A stretch of 64,000 bases of DNA. Source: Aphis gossypii (Eukaryota > Arthropoda > Insecta > Hemiptera > Aphididae). Shown piece by piece: positions 11,938 to 23,900 of the stretch. The notes beneath the pieces were generated by a model. The model had not been told where the DNA came from and did not search any database. It worked only from the letters and a program-made list of their open reading frames with translations. Within the stretch, counting starts at the first letter, position 1; each line of letters starts with the position of its first letter. Location: contig NC_065531.1 of assembly GCF_020184175.1 (NCBI RefSeq), forward strand, positions 74,308,604-74,372,603. The letters are read 5' to 3'. The position numbers were made by a program, and so were the translations under genes.

Positions 11938-14900
11938 ATGATTGATTTAACAATCAAGACGTTAGATTCGCAGAATCATAAATTCCGCGTTCCGGACACT
12001 GTAAGTTGTTTCTCCCTAAGAAATTATTTTTATTTTTATTTTTTAGACATTCTATAATATTCTTTTATTGTTCATAGTTCACCATACTAGAACTCAAAGA
12101 GTATATTGCGGCACAAGTGAATGTTGCAGTTGTTCAACAACGATTGATATTTTGTGGCCGTGTCTTGAGCAATGAAACCAAACTTGCTGATATCGGTAAG
12201 ATATCTATCTATTTTGATTATTGATTTTGTAAGGTATATTTTGTCTTATTAAGTTATAAATTATAATTATTAAATGGTTAACTGACATTATAGGTATAAT
12301 AAGTTATTTATTTATGTTTTTAAGATTTTATAGGAATTTGATAAGCTTTAGATAAACTATACAAATATTTAAATTTTCAAATTGTAATATAAGTTTATAT
12401 TCTGAAATACTATTTTTTATAAAAACATTTGATTACATTCTTCTATTTAGGACTATTACTACAATGTCTGGTTAGTATCTAATCACGCTAACCGTTAAAA
12501 TTTTTTTTGTGTTAATACAAATATGATAGAATTCTACCAGTTAGTCTTAATCGGCATTTAATCAGACATTATAAGAATCTCCCTAAGAGTATACCTTACA
12601 TTGATTATACTTACTAAAAAATGGCTTGATAAATAAGACACTTAATGCTTGTACAAAATTAAGCTTTTGATAAATCTATATTATTCATCCCCTTGAGAAA
12701 GTAATATATATTCCAGATCTTTATTAGTCATGTCAATTATTTATATCATATCACTTATGCAACTATTATTAATATTATGTTGATATTTTATAATCAGACT
12801 GAATTATTATTATTTGGCTAAATTACAAATAAATTAAACTGGCCTGGAAAAGCATTTTCATACAATTCATATTAAATTAATGCCTACCATTTAATTTTAC
12901 TATATTTCCAATGTACTACGTAGTTAATAAATAAACAAATATGAAAAAGTAAAGCAATGTACCTACCTAAAATATAAAATAATACAACTTTAAATATACA
13001 ATGTATTTTGTCAGGTATAAAACAGATTAAACCATGTACGTTACCAAAATGTTGATATCGTATTTTAGTTGGTTAGTAGTTGTTTTAGTATTGTATATAA
13101 ATTGTTTCCATTTAGTTTATTTTCACATTTAAATTCTGCCAAATATGAATTGAGGAAATTCTTCCTTTTTTTTTTTTGTTTCTTATCTCATTTAAAACTC
13201 GTCTTTTATATATTGTGTGTATATACTCCACTTATTAGGTTTGCTAAATCGTATCTATGATTATAAAAACTGGTGTATTGATTACCTAATATTAGTATAT
13301 TTCTGTGAGAATATTATTTAATATTTACAAAAACAACTATTGTAGAACATAACATTGTAGTAATATCATTTTAGAACAGATAATTGCTTGTTTATGGAAA
13401 AAATATCAAAAATAAAAACCACGTTATTAGAAAAAAAATTTCATTAGGTACCTATAGGTACACAGTTTATTATTTATTATTTTTTTTTTGTTAATGCACA
13501 ATCAGAAAATAGGTAGTAAATAAGTTAAAATACATTTATCTTATTGAAATATAAAGGTTTCATATAGGTATTTAATAATCATAATTTATTTGAATATTCT
13601 TATTCATAAATTATAATTTGCTTTAATAGTTTTTGTATTCCATTGTCAAAACAATGGAAGTCATATTTCTCCTATTTCTTCTTAATACAACTAATCTATT
13701 TAAAATTATTATTTAGATAAAATGTTGATGTATGTTTATATTTCCCATTTTATTATTTCATTAATAATTAGAGATGGGTATGATATTAATTGGTTAGAAT
13801 TTAAAATTATTAAGAGAAACCAGATAATTAATATTATTGTAGAATAAACATTATTTATTTTTATCACTTAAGAATTAAGTTATTTAATATATTTTTAATG
13901 TATTATATTATAAGTTTTTCTTGTTCACGAATTTGATTATATTATAAGTATATTAGTTTTTATTTTATTGTGATATATATAACAAATCATTTTCCATTAG
14001 GTATTGATGGAAAAGTTATGCATCTTGTGCAGAAAGTTCCTCGTTTATCCACTACTACATCTGGATCATCATCATCTACAACAACAAGTACTAATAGTCG
14101 TTCAGGACAAAATACAGGACCTGGATTTAGAGGATGGCATGCACATGATCCCACTGTTCTATTTGGTGCCATTGGTATTCCTACAGAGTTGATGAATAAT
14201 GGAGGTATAAATACATATTTATCTACTAGTACTTTAATACTAATACTTGATTTTATATTTTTTTCCTTAAAAATTATTCATAATTTTTGAGTCAACATTA
14301 TTTTGAATACTAGTCAATAAATTAGTAGTCATTTTGTTTCATAGTATCAATTTCATTATAAATGATGAATACTTGTATGTGTTGTCTTACAGATGTACTA
14401 CTTATCAAATTTTTGTAGTTTTGTATATTTATTTGTCAAGCATAAACCAATAAGCTACAAAAAACATATTTATATTTTAATGTTTATTTATGAAATTCTT
14501 AATATGTTTGTGTAAATCAGTGGTTCCCAACCTTTTTTACACTATGAACCACTAAGAGAACTTTCAATATGACCAATAATTTTAGACCTTAATTTTTCTC
14601 ATAATCAAGAATCATTTTTTTCACAAATTTCAGAATTTAGATAAATAAAATAAATAAATACAATGAAATTCCTTATAGATGGAATATAGTAATGTTTATT
14701 ATTGTTCAAGTTTAAGTTAAAATTACATTTATTAACAATTTTACAAAAATTATTATTATAATAACAAGTTAATGTGATTTTTGGGCTTGCGTTTCCTTAA
14801 CTAACAAAAATATAAAATAAAAATAAATTTTTTAGATTTTGTAGGTTAAATTTTAAAATACTATTAAAATCTTATTGAATGATTTTTGAAAAATTGTATT

Positions 14901-17900
14901 GAGCTGATGTTAAAAATGATTTTATCTTGGTGATCTTATTGTTGTATTTATAATTTCTTTTAGAATTCCCACGTGGTGTTATACATAATAGATATCATGG
15001 AACTGGTAATAGATTGCAATTGGCTTTGGATATGATACGTAGAGGCAACGAAGTATTAAATAGACTTGAAAATCCAAGAAGTAATAGACAATCCTCTTCT
15101 TCTAATGCAAGACAATTTCCAGAAGGTTCACAACAAGCAGAAACTACTTCTACCAGTGTACCACCTGAAGCAGCAGGAACACCAGAATCATCCCAGGCAG
15201 AATCATCTGCACCACAATCACAAACAGATTCTGATTCTGTGAATGTGTATGTTATAATTTATTTAAAAATTTGATAATACTTTCATTTATTTACTATAAT
15301 AAGACATAATTTTGATAGGAGCTATGAAGTAGATGAAACATTCCCAAATACTGTTGTTGTTACTATTGATGCCACACATCACATGAGAATGCCTCCAGGA
15401 TTAATGCGTCAAGTGCATAATCATATGCAGGCAAACAATCTATTTCCACCTTCTCAAAATGCTCCTGAGCTATGTAAGACACCTTATAAATAGTATTTTA
15501 TTTATTTTGGTTTCCATTACACTTTTTCCCATATAAAATGCAATAAATATTGTTTATATATCTTAGATTCTGAGTTAAGCAATGAATGTAACGATTCTCT
15601 TATGATTTTTTTTTCTGTTTACATGATAAGTAATAGAAAAAATGCTTTAATTTTTTACTTTGAAGATTCCTTGTATTTTACATTGGAAAATTATTTAAAA
15701 AATGTGAATATGCAATATCAGTTTTTGACGAACTTGAATTTGTTTAATTTTTTTCCTCTAAAACAACGTTTCTCAAACTGTATTTTGGAGAACCCCCCTG
15801 GGTTTCCACAAAAATTAAGTGCATTAACTAATTTTAAAAAAATTCCTAAAAAAAATCTAACTAAATATTAGTAGTGGTTAGTGGGAAAAAAAATGTTTTA
15901 TGCATTATAAAACTTGAAACAAAATTTGAATAATCCAAGAGTTTTAACATATAATACAAGGTTTCTCATATTTTGTAGTTGATACTAACACTGAAAAATA
16001 TGTAAACAGAATTATGATTTTAGTTTTTTGTTGTAATTTAAAAATATTTTGTTTGAGAAGTTGAAACTTGAAACTCATGTAAATAACTATATTTTATTTA
16101 TATAATGGCATTTTCTAAATATTTAGACTAATTTTATACTATTGTTTATTAGTGGTGCCTACCACCTTATTATTATTAGTAAAATAAATTAATAATAGTA
16201 TATTTATATGATAATACTGATAATAGGCTCATAGACTATCCGTTCAGAATTGTTTCTTAGTGTGCAATGATAAACATTGAATTAAAATTTAACTTACCTA
16301 GTAAACTTTGTTGATGACAAAGTACACTTCACTATTGTTCAGTAGAGTGGTTATCTACTAAGCCCCCTTTTTTTGAGAATGCATTGTTTTTTATTTAATA
16401 AGTGAATACATTTGATTTGATTTTTGTGAGAGTAGTTTGATAGCAGCTTTTTTCCTAAAGCTTTATCTAAATTGTTTGGTTTCATTCGAGATTTATTTGT
16501 GCTTATTAACAGTAAAAATATATATATATATTTATTTATTACTGTTCAATTGTGAAGATTAAATTTTAGGTATTCTTTCTGTATTGATTGAACTAAATGT
16601 ACACAATAGTTGACATTTTGGTTATTTAAGTTAGATTATTGTATTTCCTTATCTTTATAATATGTTTTTAGCTGGGGAGGATGACATTGTAAATGTTACA
16701 CCTGTCACTACTCCAGTTGGATTATCAACTAACCAATCTTCATCTGAACAGGCTACTGGAACATTACCATCTTCTGCATCATCTGAACAGAATTCAAGGT
16801 TAGGCAATTTAAATATGCTGATGTATAATAATGAAATTAATATAAGTTTTTAATTAAAAATCAAAAGGAATAATACCGAGTCCTGGGAACAGAGACCTTC
16901 AACTATTACAAATGACAGACGACGTATGAAAGATCTTATTGAACAATTGAATAAATTAAATGAAAGACTTAAACCATTTTATGCTATGTATTGTGAATAT
17001 ATTAATGATGATCCTCAATTTGAAACTACTGAAGTATGATAATTAATATTTTTAAATTATTATAGATTTAATATTTTATTTGTTTTTAATATTAAAAATC
17101 ATTTTAAAAAAGTAAAATATTTTCTTTTATAATTATTTAAATATGATTTTTGTTTAATTTATAGGGTGAACATGGAATGCTTAGAGCACAACATATTTTC
17201 AACGGTGTATCTGAAGTGTTACACTTAATATCACATGTTTATCATGCAATTAGTGATTTAAGAGTTGCATTTAACAGACCACCACCACGTGCTCTTCAAA
17301 CTCGTCCGTGTTTGGTACAAGGTACTATTTTACATGCTGCTCATTCAGTTACTACTACTACAGCAGCGCCTCCATCTACTCAGCAACCTACTTCTACACA
17401 AACAACCACCACAAGTCAATCTATACCTAGTGTACAAGCTTATAGAGTTGATTGTAAGTTACATTTCATTTTAAATTTTGTTGTAATTCTATGTGACAAC
17501 TTGTCAAGTATTATAGCTATTGCTCTGAATTTAGATGCTACTGGAAGAGGAACTCATATAACCATTCCACAACCTACTGAAACAAATACAAACATGTCAG
17601 TTGATCCTAGTACTGAAAGTAATAATACAACATCAGAGTTTCCGTCTGAGGCTCCTCCTCAGGGAGTAGAACTTATGTTTGACCTTGCACCAGGTTCCAT
17701 TCGTATAGATTCTGTAGAAGCTGCATTTATTAACCCAACTGCCCCTGCAGAAACTGGTGGCACACCTGTAGCTGTTTCTCGTTCGTATACAGTTTGTTAA
17801 TTTACATTATAAGAATAATAATAAAATATATTTTTTTAGAACCGATACTATCTGCCAATCCTGCAATGCCTATTGACTGGATGGATCAGATGATTGATGT

Positions 17901-20900
17901 TATTTCTAGTGGAGTGCGACGTCCTTTTATGTCTGAACAATCTTTGGACTGGAATAGTATACCTACTACTTCCACACGAACTCCTCGTGTAACTCCTAGA
18001 ACAACTGATTCGTCATCGACAACAAATTCTCCATCACAAGGTAGTACATTTAATTAAGTTGTTTTAAATAGGTAATTTAGTTAAAAACATTTATTTTTAG
18101 TAAAAAAAATTAAAAAGACCAAATATGTAATTACAATGAAGCGTCCTTTATTCACACTAATTGGGACCAAAGGGAGTACGAATAATCAAACAATTATTAA
18201 AAATAAGACAAATGTACATACAGTATGAAATATATTAGTATAATATGATAGTGTATATATGTGTGTCTGTATTGTTAAACATAAGCAGAGACGGCTTGAA
18301 CATATTGTATAAGAACCGGTCAAAATTTAGGGTGGGTGATCAGGTGGTTATCATTAATAATAATGAAATTGTTTTAAATAGCTAAACCTAACTTATTATT
18401 TATCCTGAAATATTTTATTATTAAAGTATAAGTATTAATAACTCAGTCAAATTGATTTTTTATTTAGTAAAGTATCTAATTTGTGCAGTGGTGAGTGGGT
18501 GGGTGCTATATTTTAGGCTTGCCTTGGTAAAATAAAATTGTCAAACTGCCACTAAGTACTAAGTAGTATAACTAATTTAAAAAATGTTGTAGTGTGAATA
18601 ATTAACGCTTTAGTATATATTATAAGTTATAACTTACACATTTATAATATTATTATTACTTAAAAAACAAACTTTATTTTTATTTACTTAAACTTTTAAT
18701 TGTTATCTTTATTATATAGTACCTGTTGAAAAATAAATAAAAACCTTTTATTATTATTTTTATAATATTATATCATATTTTGTTATAGGTTTATCACGTG
18801 GACGTTGGGATGTTACCCCTCGAATGGATCCATTTTTACCATGTAGTTCACATCATTTTGAATCAAATTTTAGACCAATGGTTTTAGCTAGGCGTTCTAC
18901 TCAAGGTACTGATAGGTCAACATCTTCTGCCACCAGTGGGAACTCAACTACAGATACTTCTTCTCCAACTTCTCCTAATGAAGGAAGATCTTTTCCCAGT
19001 AGACGTCCAGGTCGATCGAGAACTCGTTATCTGCCAGATCCTGAAGCAATTATATCTGGTATACATCCAATTCTGACTTGGGGAAGACATCGTAACAACA
19101 CAGCTACAACATCTGCAAGCAATAATTCTCAGGCTACTACACAGGGTAGTAGTTTGACTGATGCATTGGCAGGACAAATAAGTAATTTTTAATCAATGAA
19201 CTAAAATAAAATATATTATATTTTTCTAAGCATTTAATTAAACCAATTAAAAATAAATTTGGACTCTCCATGGATTAATTATTTTTGTGATAGTTTTAAA
19301 CTAAAGTATTGTGTTTTACAATGATGGGAAAGAATTTTGTTCATATTGTGTGGACTTCACATGCACGAGTTCAATTTTCAAGAAATAAATTTGAACATGA
19401 ATTAAGTTCTTATTTATTATGATCTTGAAAGTTTTGGGTTTGCTCATTGACAATTTAATTTTCATGAAACATAGTTATAAACTTATATTTATTATATTTA
19501 ATAGGTACTTCTTATCATTATCATGACTATAGCCTACAGTCGCCTATAAATAACACACAAACATAAGCAACCCATAGACTTTTTACTTATTATAACGACT
19601 ATCGACAAACCATACATAAACAGTTTTATATATAATATATAATTAGTTCATATTTAATGTCTTAAACTTGAACAAGTTCATTTTTATAAAGAACTTTCCC
19701 ATCACTGGTGTTATAAAAAAGTAAACAATTTAAATTTAAGTTAGTTTTTCTTAGTAGTTTTAACTATGCAATTTATCCTTTACAAGTTTGAATTATTTCA
19801 GGAGCTGGAATGGAAAATGTTTTTGACACATTGGAAAGAGAAGTAGATTTAGATAGAACCAGAGTAAATGTACCACCTGCAAGCAGTTCAGTGCTAGTAA
19901 GTAAACATTTATAATGTGTTTTAATGTTAAGGTATACATTAAACATTTTATTAGAGATCAAAAAAATTACATATAATTTGAAATAGAATATTATTTGCAT
20001 AGTCTAAGCATTTTATTTAGTTTATTATTTTCTTATTCCTTCGGTGCTGGTTTGGTATGCGCTCTACATGTCATTTTTTAATTAGTTATTATTTTATTTT
20101 TATAATTTTCAAAAACGTCATACTAAAAGTATTATAGAATATAAATACATACAAATTAGTTAAATAATTATAAAAGTAATATAAAATATAAATAGGTATA
20201 TAAAAATTAGTTATTTTCCGCTCTACATACGTCATTATTATTTTTTTTTTATTATTGGCTTTTATCCACGTTAAGGATGTCTTCTAGCATGGCGAGAAAA
20301 AGATCCGGCCTGTCTTAACGGTAAAGCCAGCAATAGTGATCAAGATGGGACTGCAAATGTTGTAAGGGAACACCCTTCATTTTCTACAATAATTTAATTT
20401 TTGTGTCCAACCATGACCTCTCAATGTTTTGAGTGTGAGCTCCTGTATTTGCATCGACATAAGACGTTTGGTGATTTACCGTCTTGTGTACTAATCCACG
20501 GCTTGTGAGACACCTATATTCAGCCCATTCATCAGAATGAATTCCTGATCCTGCTTCGCATTCACATTTTATTATCGTTAAAAGTGTTTGTCGATCGCGT
20601 CGATGAACATAAAAATAATGGAAATCGTTTCCATTTTTTAAACCAAATACCCAGGGGCCATCTATTCGTGCACCATAATTTCGGTTATTAATAACCTCAG
20701 CATTTATATCTGTTGTGGGAAGAGCATTTCCAGCTAATAATCTACCCCTAATGTACTTCCTTCGGCCAGTGAAACGAGCTTCGTCAATTTGAATTGGATT
20801 TTGTGCATTTCCAACCAATTTGTTTTTAGTCTTCAAAACAGCTGTGCATACTTCTTGGCACATATTAAATCAATCTTTAACACACTCCTTACTTCTTCCT

Positions 20901-23900
20901 GTCCAATCTATTACCATTTGTGTGGGCAATTCCAATACAAACATAAATACAAGTTCAATAATTTGACAAAGTGTTACCCCACTATTCTAACGTTGGTTTA
21001 AGTCAGTGAAATGAAAAAATCTGCTGCCAGCTCTTGCTGATCTTGTTGTCTGACAGCCTCGTTTTGGACATCGAAAAATAGCCATCCACTCCCCATTTCG
21101 GCATTTCCGTTGTTTTATTTGCATTTCTGTGTCGCATTATGACAAGGGTCGTTGTCTTCGGCACTTTTCAACAATTCTTTCTCTACTAGAAACCAATGAC
21201 ATTCATCTTATTTGGCACTATTGTAGTATAAAACTCACGAAACGTCACCACAATTAACAATTAATATAAAATTATAAATTATATAAAAATAAAATATTAT
21301 ACTCGTGAACACTAGAAAACGACTAATAAAACTTATAGTAAGTAATATAATTTAAGGTAAAGACGATCAAAGATAAGATAATAAAGTCTAAAGAAAAACC
21401 CAACATATCATACATAAAAACGAGACAGATTACCGTTGTCCAATATTTCCGTACCAAACGTAGATCGAGTATAGAACAGTAAAATTTGTAGAGCACATAC
21501 CGAACCAGCACCATTCCTTCTTCCATTTGAATTTAAAATAAGTATGTATATTCTTTTAAAATTTACTTGTAGATTACTTTCTTGTCCTAGTGTGTTTCTA
21601 CTGCTCTTAATTATTTTAGTCTTGTATTCACATTCAGTTTATTAATTTCTTCTATAATTTAATCTTTTTTATCTTCTTCATTTCAGCTGCTAATTATGCT
21701 ATATTATAAGCAAACCAGTATGTACTGTATGCAAGGGGGTTGATCATTTAAATATAAAATATCTAGGATGAGTCTTGGGGGGTTGTAGATATAATTACTG
21801 TGGTTAGAGACAGATAAATATAAGAATTTTTTTTTATATTTAAATAACTAGATTTCAATTTTCGTTATTATTAGGTTTAATTGCCTACTAAATACTTATA
21901 AAGTAGGTAAATTAATTATGGGTAGTTTAATTTACATGTTGTGATATATAACATATTAAAAAAATGTTTGTATCTAGTAAATTGTGATACATCGGAAGTT
22001 GATTTTTGGATTGTTCTCATATAACGACTGTTTTATTTTGATATAGTTTGATAAATAGCATCCTAAATATTACTGACCAAAAATATTTCCAAATGCCTTT
22101 TCTACAAAAGCTACATATTTTCTGAATTATTTTTATAACTTTACTGATTTATTATTTGTTTACTACAAAAATAATAAGATATATTTTCAAATTTTTTTTT
22201 AGTATCCCATTGTACATAATATTTGAAAGTACTTTTAAAGATAAAAATTTTAATCTCTTGTTTTATTTCAAATAATATTATTTTTAAAAAATATTTTTTT
22301 TTATTTAGCATTTAATAATATAAATTTTTTTTGTTTTTGATTAAAACTATATGTTTAATGTTGACTCTACATTTTATTTTGAATAGGGGTTTGAGAATCC
22401 AGTAAGTACATCTACCACTTCCCAATCAACTGCACGTCTACCAAATCAATTGCTTCTAACCCCTATCGGCGACATACCATACTTTAGCAGTTTAGAGGGT
22501 CAATCTGTATTGGTAGATTTATTTTTGATGGTTGCTCGTAACTGGACCCTACGTGACATGTTAAGTGTGAATCATGTGTCAAGAAATTCAACTCTTAGAA
22601 ACAATCCTGTTACTAATCATTCTGAACAGATAGTAGATTTTATATTGAATAGAATTATGCTTAATCAACCACCCAACAATCAAAACATTGAGGATGCTGC
22701 ACATCGCATATATTTAGAAATGATGCCATACATAAATATTGTTGTAAGTAAATTGTATAAATTAATTTTAAAACTAATTTAATAACTAATTTTTATTTAT
22801 GAATTCATTAGCATTGTACTGTGCCAACACGTGCAAATATTAATGTGAATGCATCTTTCCGTCGATGTATTCTTCAAAACCTACGTGGAATTGTTATCTA
22901 TTGTTCTGAAAGTAAGATTTTTTGATATTTTAGTCTTCATAATTTATTTTGTAATTCAATTATGTAAATATTTGTTTTTTCTTGTTAATGCTTACTAATG
23001 ATTACTAAATAGTGTTTATAATGTTCCTCAATCATGGTTATTTCAAAATGTAGGATTAAGTTAATTATTACTTAACAACTAGATATACAATTATATAACT
23101 ATGTATTTTATATAACTTTATCTTTGAACTAAACAGTATAAATAATTCATTTCAACACTGAATTTTCTTATACACAACACTAGGAAGTAAACAAACTAAA
23201 TTAAAATATTTAAAAAAAATAATATTTAATGTCTTTATTACTAAATATTTAAAATATTTTCTAAATATCTATATTTTTGGTAATATACACATCAAAATAA
23301 TAATGTTGACTAATTGTCAATTTTTTTTTTATTTTACTAATGTACAACAAAGAATTTTGTGAAGTTATTACTTTTGCAATAAATTATTGATCTATTTAAA
23401 AATTTAATGGTAAGAGTATTAATTTTATTATCAAATGTATTTTCCATTTTGTTTTTACTATTTTTAAATTTTTAAATTGTAATATTTTGCTTTGTCGTGA
23501 CTTGCTTAAAAATTTAAATATTATAGAAAAAACCTATGATATGATGTTTTTATCTTGATATTTGATAAAATGTACTGAATATAATGTTAAAACTTATAAT
23601 ACAAAATTTAAATGATTTACTATGTTGTACATTAATATAGGAGAAAAGGTTTTACTTAATATGAAATAAAGATAAAATATAATATACACTATTGTTTCCA
23701 AATCTTTTGTATCTAGTTGTTTCAATATTTTACATGTTTCAGATCGATCTGGAGCCATTAATGATATTGTACCTACACTGTCAATATTTGCTGAAGGATT
23801 CTTATCATTGATAGTTTATTGCTGTGACAGCCGCCCAATATTTCGACTATGTGTTTCAGCAGTAGTGGTAATTAATAAATATTCTAATTTTAAAGTATAC

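Noticed and set aside
15766..16068. Possible hAT element with GTTTCTCAAAC-type ends in BAG6 intron 5
   Set aside because: The end similarity is short and no target duplication could be found.
22450..22782. Independent small gene starting in BAG6 exon 13
   Set aside because: The apparent start is an internal TTG of the exon 22387-22743, whose frame continues from exon 12.
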